A stretch of DNA of 34,096 nt from Scedosporium boydii (GCA_002221725.1 NJFT01000326.1:1-34096); one strand, 5' to 3'. Counted from the stretch's first letter, positions 20,053-32,700 are shown. Notes: generated from the sequence alone by a model not told the origin. A program made the numbers and translations.

Positions 20053-23000
20053 GTCGAGAATCTTTACACAGTCCCATAGAAAGGAAGCAAGAAGAAAAGA
20101 AATGAAAAGAAAAAGACAAAATAAATCAGGATACACACGTCGTCGCACGGTCCCGTCGTTTATAGTTTCCGCAAGAACCCGCCTCGTTTTTCTGGAATGG
20201 TGCGCCCACGGCGTATGACAACAGCGTCGGTTCCCACTGGATCACGGAAGCCACGATATCCTCAAAATTTTGAGCAACCGCCATTATTGGATGGAGAATT
20301 ATGCCTTTAAAATAACCCTCTCTATCCATCAGCTGACTGGAATCCTCCATTCTGCCCCCTCTACGTGAACTAGTTGATGTTGTGTTCACAGCCACGTCAC
20401 TTCAAAACGCCCACGCTCGGTAGCACTGACGTGATTATCCGGTTCGGTCGGGGTTGTTGAGAAAAGAGACTGATCACTCAACAAGAGCACATATTCGTCC
20501 CATCCCCGAGTTTCGAGCTGAACGTGATTTTAGCTGTTCGGGAAGTTCCACGATAAACCTCACTTCTTACCGGCTTGATCCTTCCCTCAACCGTTCCACG
20601 ACGTCTCCGAGAATACCCGACAAGAACCTCGAATTACACACCCCCGTTTTACCTCTTGCCCTACACGCTCAATAGGGACAGTTTATACACCCGTCATGCG
20701 TCTCGTACGATCGTAGCATATGTTTTGGCTTTGGGTCCTTATAGGGCCGTAGTACCTTCTCCCCCGTACACTTGTTAGGGTATCACTACGATGATGGGGG
20801 GAGAGGTCTTGGGGTAATCGAGATATACTCGGGCACTTTTATCTGCCTGGATGTGTACGATTTTATACCGAGAGAAGAACGATAAAGAGAGGGCTTCTTA
20901 TGACCGACCAGCTTATTTCCATGTAAAATATATTTCGGACCTCTCATCTGGTTTACGAGTTCTTCGCCTACGGCCCTGCATCCACACCCTATCACTAACA
21001 ATGACGCCCAAGGTCCATATCAACTATTTCTCCTCAAGATATCGAGGTCAAAAACCACACACCTTACTTAGGAGCACAAGATGTCCGAAAACAAACCCTC
21101 AGATGACGCGTCGTCTAGCACCGAACAACTCCCAAGTGCCTCTTCCCCATTCTTCCTCGGATGATGGGAGGTATGTAGGATTCCACATTCGCCACCTTGG
21201 GCTGCACGGCATTGCTTTGTCCCGTTGGGCTGTTATTTTTCTTCGCTTCGTGCCGTGATATATCTGTGATACGTTCGGGATGTGACCTCACGTACATGTG
21301 TGTGCAGGTGTGACTATGTAGAGAATGGAGGAGGGATGAAACCAAATACATGGTCTAGAAAGTTTGTGTCGAGTAGATAGAACTCCCAGCTTCAGCCTTA
21401 TTCCCATCGGAACCTCGAGGATCAACACCGAGGCTCGGTCCTGGTTAGGTAGGCATCCAAGCGGATTCTTTTGCGAGGCGGTCATCCATCCGAACTTAGA
21501 GGTAAAGGGAAGTAGGAAGACAAGAAACGAAACAAAAGACTCCACTGGGTTTTTCAATTCCTGTAATGATAATAACTAGCTCCTATCATCTTTCATCTCT
21601 TCACATACGAGGCAAGGTGGGTACCCGGGATGCTGCTTTCCCTGCAACGTTGGGCATGATACGTAGACGGGTAGGGATCGCTTCATCTCGCTCTTCAATA
21701 TGGACTCTAACCCATTCTGCCGTCGTAGTCGTCCCCCCTCTGATTACTTCAACTAGATCCCGGCCTCATAAAAGTAGGGTAAATCCTGCCTTCCATCGCA
21801 GACAACATCGGCGGACAAAGCATTCGCGCACAGCCGCGAGGGCAAGCATGGATTGGGCATCAGCGAACCCGCTCGGCGTATACACTCGCTGACTGTGCCC
21901 CAAGTTAGTCTTGGGTGCTTTCGCTTGCGTGAAATGAAACGACTCTCCTTCGGAATGCTGAGATAGCAAGGCGAAGGGGAAAGGTTGACATATGTGGAGG
22001 GGATCCACGCCATTTTCATGAATGTGGCAATGGAAAAGAACTTCTCCGGAAACGAGCAGAACCAGTCGGTGCCCTTCCGTTACATAGAACCCGAGCACTG
22101 CAGGATGTAAAAAAGAAGCTTATAAGCTCGGCTACATGCCGTCGAGACGAGAATGAGCTGAAGAAAATATCATCGTGAGACAGCATGAGCAAAGCATTGT
22201 TCGTGTTAGATCCGGTGTAAGTCGACGCCACTATGATTCTTCCCGAAATCCTCACAGCTTGCGTATTCTTTTGTAAAGGGCTGGGTACTCGCGTGCCGCT
22301 GCTCCACCGTGTCACCCGCATATCCTGAGCCAGGCTACATTGCTGCTTTTTGGAGGCAAGGGGCTGTAAAACTGAAGACAATTGCGACTTGATGAGTTCG
22401 AACTAAGTCCCGGGCTTAAGCAATCCTTTGAGGTCCATCCAAACGAACTGTTACAGCTGTGACAAGAACTGTTTATCATATTGTTCATGAGGTCAGGACC
22501 TGAGACTACCCTAACTTGGCATCCCGAAGCAAAGTCTTCACACGATAGAAGGCGCCGTTTGATCGTAGCCTCGCCTCCAGCACTGCAGCACTGCAGCCAA
22601 AAAGGTCTAACCTCTACCGTCTTGGGGGACATGGAAAGTCCTATCACCGACCGAATATCGTTTAGCTTCTTAGGGCCGCTAGGATCGTTCATCAGGATCA
22701 CCCGTAGGAAACCCGGTGCCCTATCCGTGAACCATATTAATGACGGGTTAGGAGCAGGAGTTCCCCGGCCTGCGTCGTTGGCTTGCAGAAAACTGCAGAG
22801 CTCGAAGGCGGGAAAACAGGACAGGCAGTTTCAATGGCTCGGAAATGCCCTATCGCTAAGGTCGTCCTTGAGCGTCATCAGACTAAGCGCCGAAAAAAAA
22901 ACCACCAGAGGCAGTTTGCAGGTTCGGCTAAATTGGTTCCTGCAAGTTCAACTTGTTAGATTCTCAGTTTGAAGTCATTACAAACATGTTTGGTCGTCCT

Positions 23001-23085
23001 TGCATGCACAGGTGAAGCTACAGAGTATGTCTATCTGGGTCACAACGTTGAAGGAAACTTCTTTTGGGGGGGGGAGCAAAAGCGC

Positions 23086-23160
23086 TGAGGTGTGGTTAGT
23101 GTTAGATGGTCGCGCCATGGTCAAGGTCGAATGCCGTGGGTTCGAATCGAGTGGTACCGT
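23086..23160 (+). other. tRNA-like A-box/B-box pair (tRNA relic or SINE head?)
   Basis: TGGTTAGTGTTAGATGG (from 23092) resembles an A box, and GGTTCGAATC (23139-23148) fits the B box well. They are about 46 nt apart, close to tRNA spacing. The T-stem and acceptor stem do not pair, so this is not an intact tRNA gene. A G9 run lies just upstream. Confidence 0.2.
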
Positions 23161-25390
23161 TCTAGAACGTCTGACAGTGATGTTCGGCGGCTCTCGTCCC
23201 GGTCTTCGGACGAGCTGGATGGAACTGTAGAGTCGTAATAGAGCTAGAGAAGCCGAACTCTTGCTTTCAGACAGTCGCCCCAATTTGTGACGCCGATCCC
23301 TCCCTCGAATCTTGGATACAACCTCATTAGTTCAGTGGCGATGGTCAAACCTGGAATGATACATTCAAGGATTTTCGGTAATTGAATGATGGAGCTACGC
23401 CGACCATCCCAGGTTATCGGATGCGTGGCTCAATGTTGGGGAGATGCGGCCAGCCAGGCGACAGATGGGAACACCAGTGGTGAACAGGATTTAGGAACAA
23501 AGGCAGGGCGCAGGGTGGGTGAAGGAAGGTGAAGCTACATAGGTGACACCGGAGCTGGATCCCGATCCTGACCCGACAGAGGACGAAACAACCATCTAGG
23601 TTTCCACTCAGTTGCGACAGCGGACGATGCTGCGCCAATTGATGTTGTGCTTCGGCGAATCGCATTAATGATATTGTTAGAACTGGTTGCTGCGATCGCT
23701 TGCTCGCTGTCAAGACGTGCGGCTTTTCTAAATTCCCTTGCTCGTCTTCGAAGACATTGGTTGATTAAACGTCAACAGATAATATTTTCTTGCCCCAGAC
23801 GTCTCAGGGCTGTGAGCCACCGGCGCCGACGTATTTCATAAGAGGGTGGACGGATCCCAGCTCTCGAAGGATGGAGCCTGACTTGTCGTCTGACGAAGCT
23901 CCACCGCCCCAGTGGAATCATCCAAGGATGGAACAGAGTTGTGGAAGGAAGAAGGAATGAAAAATACAGGGAAAGCCCCAGCGATGAGCTAAAAATGGGA
24001 TGAAACTGATGCCAAGAACAGTGCAAGCCACCTGCTGAGATGAGAGCCAATCCAAGCCTATCCCTGGCAGAGCGCCACGAGTATCAAGAAAAAGGAAAAA
24101 AAAGGAAAAAAAGAAGAAAAAAAGACGATAATGTGAGGCACACCCGCCGAATCACAAAACGTGTCGGTCGGAATCGTCAAAGGTAGGTTAAACTGACCCG
24201 ATCAAGATCAGCAAGGCAAAACGAAGAGGAGCGTTTCTGTATCTAGAGAATGTTTGGACACTCTTAGTGAGGCCGTCGCTCCTTCAGATCATTCAGGGGG
24301 CGGCTTACTGAATCCGGCAGCCGCAGCTTCCTTTTTGGCCTGACCTGGCCTGCGAAGAAATACGAAGTACGAAGAAGGCGAGATGGATCAATCTTGATGC
24401 ACAGTTTCTGGTGACGCGAAGCAAGGGCCCAGATCGCCAGGTGTTTTTCATTTGATGTTCGCTCTTTCTACTAGTATTCAGGCGAGTCTACCTCGCTTGG
24501 TCTTCTCGTAATTTAACGCAGGAGGAGAAACTCACAAGTCGCCTGTTACAGAAATTTCGTGCTGATACTGATTCTGGATGGCAGCTGTGAGTTTATCATC
24601 CAGGCTACCCATCACATGCCTTCAGAGGCCTGGCCAGGTTATCAATGTATGAAGTACGAAGTCCATTGCAATGTATCACAACCTGGGAAGGCACGTACTG
24701 TAGAACTCTTACCGGAGCGGATACAGGGAAGGGGCCACCAGCGTAACCCTCCAAATGTTAGATCAATTGATGCTTCAATCACCGCCCGCCCAGACGTACA
24801 CAAATGAAGCAAGGCGAGCCTGACCCGACCCAGCTTTTCTTTTATGACTCTATCCCCTTGGACAAATTCGACATCCGACAGAGAGGGTAGATGATAGATC
24901 GCCCGCCTAACCCTTAACCCCCAACTACTTCGTACAAGCAGCTCGTTGTAGCCCCCTGGAAATCCTGGTTACCTCCTCGCCGTCAACCCCCACCAACATC
25001 AGGTGCATGATTCTTCCCCATACTTGCCCGCCTCCAAGCCACGCGATCGTCACAACGCGGCTCTCTCGGCCCCGGCTGAAACGGTCAACGATCAGCTAGT
25101 ACACAGGTCCATCTCTCTTACTGGCCCACAGGGTCGCTTCGGGTCTTCCCACCGAGCCAAGCCACAGTCGTTACAGATTCAATGTTGGCTGCTCGGCTCC
25201 AGAAGAGAAGCAGTTTGCGAGAGCATTGACTCTCAAGCGGTGAATTATGGTGGTATTAGTATAATTATTATTGTCACTCGCACGCATGGCGGCATAGAAC
25301 TAACAAACCCAAACTTGTTGGAATTGGGTGGATTCTAGTAGTTTTTCCCCTTGCCGCCGGCTGTGCTGTCGAGATGGACAGTTCTATGAT

Positions 25391-25422
25391 GCGGCCCACC
25401 CACTTGAAACGTCATGGGCCGC
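25391..25422. repeat. GC-rich 8-bp inverted repeat
   Basis: GCGGCCCA (25391-25398) and TGGGCCGC (25415-25422) are exact reverse complements around a 16-nt loop, in a stretch with no gene. Confidence 0.6.
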
Positions 25423-28151
25423 GCAACGCACACGCAGGTGAGGAGCCAATCGCGACCTCCACAAAGTATCAAACCTTCTCCACGCATTCTTCGGGATCCT
25501 TTGCCAACTAAACTAGTCGACAAACATCGGAGACGCATGCTGCTAACGCCGTACTTGTACATTGATGTGCTCACCCGCATCGGCTGGAGAGAGGACCTTT
25601 TCCCGGTACCTGCTTTGGAATCGGCCACTATTTTGCCTTGCTAACCGGGCTTTGCAGATCAATTGGTACCATGGTCGAGATCCTAGGCATACCCTCAAGT
25701 GAGCTTCTCGGTATGAATAATTTGCACGATAAAATGACGCCGGGAACACTTTACGCGCGCTCTCGGCAATTCCACCTGCTGCCCGCTTCGCCCTCATGTG
25801 AGGGGTCCATGCCCAAAGTTTTTGCAGGATCCAAAAGTCGAGGGAAACTCCAGGGACCTTCTTTGTGCATGTCTAAGGGCACCAGGGTGGCTACTGTAGC
25901 CATCCTCTCCAAGACAAATATTTGCACGGAAGCAGCCTTCATGGAAAACACCTTCTCCCTACATGCAGCACGCGCCTGCACTTGCGCTTTTCTGAGGTCC
26001 ACTATGTCTCAACCCCCACAGTTGATTGAAGTCTGCATCGCATCCGAAATGCAGCTTGCAAGGCACAATAGGCGTCTTATCTGTTTCTCTCTTTCCTTTT
26101 TCTGCTTCACTTTATGTTGTCTTCGACTGTAGTATCTGGCTTTGTACGAGTTGCACGAGAGCGATATGCAACTGGACTGGTGAGGTAGTCAGACAACACA
26201 TCCGCCAGTGCATACTATCTACTTTCCGTCGCAAGCTTTCCTGAGACTGCACAATTCCATAATTTCATATTAATGCCTCTGGAAAGGGCGGGCGCCGACA
26301 GTAGCATGGCGCCACAAACTGTGTCTGCTTGTTGCCTCAATCGTTTTCTTTCGCCAATCCACTGATCCAGGCCTCCATGGCGCGGCATTTTGGGGACAGT
26401 GGTGTGGACTGCTACTCGGCACTCATTGAGAAGCATTGGATGGACTGGATGAAACTCACTTTCGCTTGGTCTAGTGGACGGCGCTCTTGACGAACCCAGA
26501 ATTTGTTTGCTTCTTAACAATCTCTTTCTTCATCGAAGAGAATATGCACATTTCACATTTCCCTTGCGCAAAATAAGTGAATGCGAAACCTCATGCCGGT
26601 CCGGGGCATCCTGGAACAGTCTGTTCTCAACGAGCTTATATTGCTACTCCGGATGAGAAATCGAAATGATTTGATATGTGTGCGTTGCATCCGACTCAGA
26701 AAAATTGAGAAGAAGTTGGTTAAATTTAGCATCACTTCCATCACACCGCGGTTCCATCGAATCGATCTCTGCTATTTCTCTTCCTTGTCATCGATCCTTC
26801 AACTCTTCTCACTTGCTCGCAACCAACCTGGAAAGTCTTGGCTGAGATTTTCTGGCGGTGGTCCCCCAACCCGGTCGCAGACTGCTGGACGTGCGCAGCG
26901 AGCCAGGCGGCTTCCTCCTCCCCATGGAATGAACAATGTCCGTGGTTTGAGAGCAAGGGCCACCAGGACCTTGTATCAAACACCCCAGGTCGACATTAGA
27001 GCGAGTTTCATGGACCCTTGTCCAGGTCTCAGCCTGCCGATCATTCTCGAAGACTTGGGGATGGTAGCAACCAAACTGGCCAATCAATTCCTCTCCTCGC
27101 GGGTACATCCCCCATTTCTGTCTGCGAAAATATGTTGCTCTTCGTCAATAGATGCACCAGAGATGCACCATTGACCAATCTTCCTTTGCGTTGAATTTTA
27201 TTCCTCTTTCGGGTGCAAGCAATACAACTGTACTTCGTACTTCACAATAATATCCGGAAGCACTCTACCCCTGACCGACACCGCCTTCCAACTGGGGTGG
27301 TGTTGAGTGGCTCCAAGCTCCGTAATAAGCCCTGGCCGTTTTTTACTCTGGACTTGATTCCTCCAGAGCTCGTACGCTGAAGCCCCTCACAGCCAGGTGA
27401 GTGGCTTGGTATACTTCGTACATGATAGTCTGATCGTACGCGGCCCCGGGTGAATTCGCGATACGAAGCCAGAGTTAAATACCTGATGCATACTCCACCT
27501 CCCCACAGAGCCAGATAGTGCGCCAGGCGTATATACATAGTACATGCCACAGGCTGTTTTCTCCAATATCGGCCTAGGAGCCTGACGTTATCTGCCATTG
27601 TAGTGTATAGCATGGTACTTACATGGACCAAGAAGAGAGAACGCGGGAGATCAATCGTCCTTCCGATCTCCGTTAAGGACGAGGTACTGGTCGAATGGAG
27701 CCAGGCCCGCTCATTCAGGGACCATTTCCTCCCCTCCCCCCTGCCTGAGAGCGATGATTCTCAGGAACTCCACCTTGACGCACACATCATCGGGGAGGAA
27801 CCGCATAAACCGATGTATCCTTGCTTTCCTCGGCGCAGGCTTTGAGATGACCAGCAGACCCTGGCCCAGCAACTTCGATCACGCTAGTCTGCGGCAACAA
27901 GAGGAGGCTCCTGCTACGACCCTACTTCGCACACTACATGTTCTCCGAGTCTCGGTGGTATTATAGCTCTTTCTTACATCCCTGGACCCGGGTACTTTAG
28001 CTATGCTAACCCAACGGTAAATCTCCGTATTACCACGGCGTTTTATAGTGTTGGTGCAGGCAAGAGAACGCTCTGCCCTGCTCTGTGCTCTGGGTCTTGT
28101 GCGGATCGCCGCCGTCCCCTGCACTTTCCATTTTCATCCTCGACTTCTCCC

Positions 28152-28175
28152 CTCCAGCTCCAGCTCCCGCTCCAG
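28152..28175 (+). repeat. CTCCAG-type hexamer repeat (4 units)
   Basis: There are four consecutive hexamers, CTCCAG, CTCCAG, CTCCCG and CTCCAG, in the pyrimidine-rich upstream region of the regulator gene. Confidence 0.75.
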
Positions 28176-29368
28176 ATCCGCCTCTGCACTGTACATTTCA
28201 AACAAGTCGCGTCTTTAGAACAGACAGTGACTTTCATGCGTTGGGCACGCAGGCCGTGGCCTGGCTGTCTTGGCCATTGCATTTGAGTCTGGAGTGCTAT
28301 CGCTATCCTCATCACCGCACGGCGCCTTTCATCCTAACCTGCGCGCATCTTGAGAAGAGCGACGACAGTATCGTTTCTTCCCCATCTCGCCTGGGCCAGG
28401 CTATCATCACATCTTCTCTCTCCCATCTTCGTTCATCCTTGCTACTTGTTGCCGGTCAACGTTTAGACTGTTGACGCTTCAGCCATTTTTGCTCTCCGTT
28501 TAGACGCAACGACCTCCATTAATAGCACAAATCCTTCTCCACTCTCTCGTGGTGGCTATGGTATGACATTCTGGCATAGTCCTACTCCTCCGCCAGCGTA
28601 GTCCCTCAGCATTCCTTCCTGGGGAAAACTATTCGCCTTGTTGCTACGCCGGCTACCGAACAGGCACTACCACCTCCCAATTTGCATTCCTGTTCTCTCC
28701 TTTTCCTTTATTCATCGTTGTCCCCCTTGCTAGGATTCACCCTCCAGGTTATCCAGAGTGTCTTAGGGATCAATTCCATCCACACCCTCCATTACCCCGC
28801 CACCCTCCCCCCGGACGCTGAGGTGTAAGTGTGAAAAAGAGGTCTCCGGGTTGGTATATCCTCTCTTTTTGCACCCTCTCTGTTTTCCTTCGGTTCGTGG
28901 GCGATCCGACGCTAGGGAACGGGGTTCTGGGTGATCAACCTGAGGGTTCGAAGCTGCTCTGACCGCAAGGTTATCTACAATAACTTTGTTGGCTCACAGG
29001 CGTTTCGGGTGTTTCAATCCACATTGGGGTTGTCAGTGCGACACTCCTCCGTCGATCGCATACCACTTGACTCTTCTGACTTATATGGTTTGCTTGCCCT
29101 GTTGCTGGCTTTGCCATACCCACCCCTAGACACTTCCTTTTTTGCCCTTCGTCTGTCTTGCTTGTTTAGACACAAATAGCTTCACTATCACCGCCCCCCG
29201 TCACCCCTCTTGTCTCCCAGGGTTCACCAACAAATTCGTCACCAACTCCACACACACACTCTCTCTCAACACTCGCACCAACACATCCCCCACTCACCCG
29301 ACCGGTGTTCTATTTCTCTATCCAGAGCGACCGGATTAGTATTTGGATTTGTCGACGGCGGATATTCC

Positions 29369-29431
29369 ATGTTGATATTTAGGGCTGGAAAGAAGAATTT
29401 GCTCTCCGCCGATTCCGACATCACCGCATAG
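29369..29431 (+). other. uORF (20 codons) in probable leader of the regulator gene
   Basis: ATG 29369 opens a 20-codon frame ending at TAG 29429-29431, 295 nt before the main ATG. No other ATG was seen between it and 29727. If the leader is transcribed through here, the uORF would be met first by scanning ribosomes. The transcription start is unknown. Confidence 0.4.
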
Positions 29432-29726
29432 ATTGACTTATACGCGGTCTTGTTCCATTTTGACAGCGAACCGAAAGTGCCGACGACACACGAAGTGGAG
29501 AACGAGAGTAGCGATATTGACGAACACCATTGGTGATCCATTCCCAACTCTTAAAAAGACGCCCTCAACACAGGTGCAGGGTCATTTTAGTTTCGAAGCG
29601 AAGCAGTGCAAAGGAAATTTTGGTGTCATTTCGGCCTGGGACTTATCTACGGGCAGCAACTTTAACGCCCCCTACGGGATACGACGACCTCCCCCAACCC
29701 AAGAAAATTCAACCAGTCAGAAGGAA

Positions 29727-32700
29727 ATGGACCTCCTGTCATTATTGAATTCTTCAGCGGGAACTAATTTGAAAGAAGCTGAAGACATTCAACAGCACCA
29801 ACCCCAGGAATCTGCGGTTGAACCAGTTCCACCTTCGTGGGCGGGCCTGCCCACGCCCTCGCCGGAAAAGAGCCCTGCGAGGACCTGCTCCGAAGAATAC
29901 CGGCCGGCGCTCAAGAGCCGGACGCCATGGGATGCCGGCGGCTACTCGTTACCTTTGAGCTTGGACACGAAGTTTTTCCCCTCAACGCAGAAACCAGCCA
30001 TCTATAGCGAGTCCGTGGATTCTACATCCATCTCCGCGCTGTCAGCCGTCACTCCTTCTAGCGGCCATTCAAGGTCGACGTCCCTCGAGTCCTCGCCTGC
30101 AGATATGGTATCGTCAGCTTTGGTGTCCCCTATGACCATCTCGCAAGCATTTAAGTATGTTGACTGCGTCGTGCGTTCTTAAGAGTATGCTTGGGGGTTT
30201 GGACTGACTAACCCGGCTCGTGAACAGACCAGCGTTTTTAGGCGAGGTCAACCCACAACTTGAGATATATACTGGCCGACGGTAAGGAACCCTCGATAAC
30301 ATTTCTTGGCCCCTCCTCCTCTTCTGGCAGGTGACCGTCTAGTGGTCGTCCATAGCCTAGAAAAAAAGGCCGAAGACTAATCGGCCTTCTTCATAGATCC
30401 AGCTCTGCAAGTGAGATGGACGCTCAGTTGACTGCTAGGAAGTATGTTTTGAAACGACTTCAAGACTCCTCGACGGCCCGCAAGTTCCTTCATGAGTGTA
30501 CTAACGCCCTGTCACTAGGCCTAGCTTCTTAGCCCATCAAGACACTCCCGCCTCCCCGATGGGCAGCCCCAAATCACCCAACCACAAATTCTCGGATAGC
30601 CACAGCAGCCTGTCATCATACTCGCCATCGACACAGTCAGGAGGCCACTCAAGGATATCATCGTTCTCGACAGTCGGCATGGCCCAGCCTGTGAGCACAC
30701 TGTTTAACGAGATCCCCTCTATTCAAGAGAAGACTGGGCGCAATGAGGGAGAAAGGTGGAACCCTAACATGTCGGCGATGAACGAGACTCGGCCGTCTTC
30801 TAGGGGACTCCCTCGGCTGAACAACGGAACGCCACCTAGGTTCGGGTCGTTCAGTACCGAACCCCGCCGTCCGAGGAGCCCGTCAGATGCGTTCCTAATC
30901 TCGAGGGGTGAGGCTCGTCTGAGCCCACCTTCAAGCAATACTGAGTAAGTGGGCTGTGTTTATTCTGCGCTGGAAGCATGCCAATGTCATCTCGCATTTC
31001 CCTGGGAAAAGTGGTCGGGATGTTCGCGGATCCCATCGTTCTATGTCGTTAAATACGGACTGGTGCGCGTCATAGCTGCTAACCTTCCTAAATCCAGATC
31101 CCAACCGCGTCCTGAGCAGCCCTTGATTGAACAGTCCAGTGATCATCTAGACACGCTAAACCCGCTACCGAACACACTCTCTCGGTTCCCGCAGCATTCC
31201 TCTCATTTACAGTCTGTACATAAGCATAAGCGGGCCATTTCGGCCCCAAGCTTCGCTGCTTTTCGACCCCAACCACTTAGTTCCGCGTATGCAGCTCGTA
31301 CTTTTCCTCCACCACCGGCGCCGCAACCTATGGTGCATCACCAGCCCCCACAACCACAATTACAATTACAACCGCAACTGCAATCACAACAAACTCACCA
31401 CCAGCCTGTCCAGGGATTTCCACCTCCAGCTCCTACTAGCCAGACGCTCCCTTCACTAACCCGGCCCCAGTTGGCTTCGATTCCAGTGCCCCGCCAACGG
31501 GAGCAAAACCTTCATATCCGATGCGAGAGGGTTGAGAACTGTGATACCGGTACTGACAGGCGCAAGCTCATCTCGCACGTTTTCGGAAGAAACAAGCTAT
31601 GCACTCGGGCGATCCCGCAGGAGGTCTGGGTTCATTATTGCCGCAAACACTATCAGCGAGAGCGGTACCGAAAAGGACCCGAGTACGCAAAGCTCCAAGC
31701 TGACTTGATCCTGGTGCAAATAGACCGCATCCAAGCGTGGTCTGATGGTAACGTTTCTGCCAACGACGGACCAGTTGTGAAGGATTGGGCCCTCAGCATT
31801 CGGAAACGCGAACAACAGCGGCGAAAGCGGAACCAGGACAACAGCGATGACGAGGAAGAGGAAGAGGATGATGCAGTGGCGCTCGGTACTGCCGTCCCCG
31901 ACTGGCTCGCGGGCCAAGCCGGAGCCGGGTACTCGACGGGGCAGATCAAGGCGATTATGGCTCAGCTCCGTGACGAAGTTCATGCCGGAAATCTCCTGCA
32001 GCTACCCGATATTGAGATCCTTCCCAACATTGAGGGTGCCGTTGCGCCGCGGCGGCCACAAAAGCGAAGGTCCAAGTCGTCGGTCTCCCATCGGCGAACC
32101 CAGTCTATGGGCGTACCTGTCACGAATGCTGCCATCCCGTCGGCTCATGAGCACGGCATGCTTTTTAATCACAGGCGGGGATCTCAGCCGGCTATTATCA
32201 TTACTGAAGAGGCTGGTCGTGCCGAGAAGCGCAAGGCTGAAGATTCGCTCGAGGCTTCGCTAGCTCCTCCTAATGCTAGGCGGACTGCTCTTGTCCATCG
32301 CCCCGCATTCCAGCAAATCCAAGAGGAGAGATCTGAGCACCTTGAAGCCCACCACCAACAACAGCCATCTTTGGCGGCGCCTCAACCACGTCACGGGCGA
32401 TCGAGGAGTGATATGTCTCATCTCTTGAGCGAGCCTCGCAACTACCCCACTGCTTTCAAGCCGCCCCTTCCGAGCATTTCGAACTCGATGGGTCGCAGCG
32501 AGAACGACGCTACCGGAAGCGCCTACTTTAACGCGGATCCTTTCCGCGCCGGTAGCCAAACTGGCGGCGTCACTCGACAGGGACCATCGAATTTCGAGGA
32601 CAATCGGGCGGTGTCGCGCCTTGGCCTAATGGCTCAGAGAAGACGGGTTAGCACGCCAAATGCTAGTTATATGGCCCACGGGCCTAGTGGCGCCAGCAAC

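Larger units (their letters stand above)
20053..29726. other. 9.7 kb region with no supportable protein gene
   Basis: I read both strands and found no ORF with a recognisable domain, and no run of exons joined by matching splice sites. Base composition looks mixed, not the AT-rich state of RIP-mutated repeats. It holds three TACGAAGTA/TACTTCGTA copies (24926, 27231, 27412) and an overlapping copy (24361), A-rich runs near 24085-24125, a GC-rich hairpin (25391-25422), a tRNA-like A/B box pair (23092-23148) and a CTCCAG-type hexamer repeat (28152-28175). From about 28100 it becomes C/T-rich, like a promoter and long 5' leader for the gene at 29727. Untranslated RNAs, enhancers or decayed elements remain possible. 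Confidence 0.5.

Noticed and set aside
21766..22098. Minus-strand frame with HCHIH, like a multicopper oxidase copper motif
   Set aside because: The residues around it do not follow the family pattern, no other copper motif or flanking exon is visible, and the frame ends in unrelated sequence. Chance match.
22481..22972. 163-codon plus-strand ORF
   Set aside because: No domain, irregular composition, and an equally open antisense frame. No splice-linked extension.
23193..23214. Hairpin CTCGTCC / GGACGAG
   Set aside because: A 7-bp stem alone in gene-free DNA. Noted only as neighbour of the tRNA-like boxes.
24907..24922. CCTAACCCTTAACCC, telomere-like
   Set aside because: Only two irregular units, too little for an interstitial telomere tract.
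25638..26132. 164-codon plus-strand ORF
   Set aside because: No recognisable domain. Cys-rich by composition only.
26581..27174. 197-codon plus-strand ORF in the gene-free region
   Set aside because: Longest there, but without motif or fungal codon bias, and with a competing antisense frame. Not enough to call a gene.
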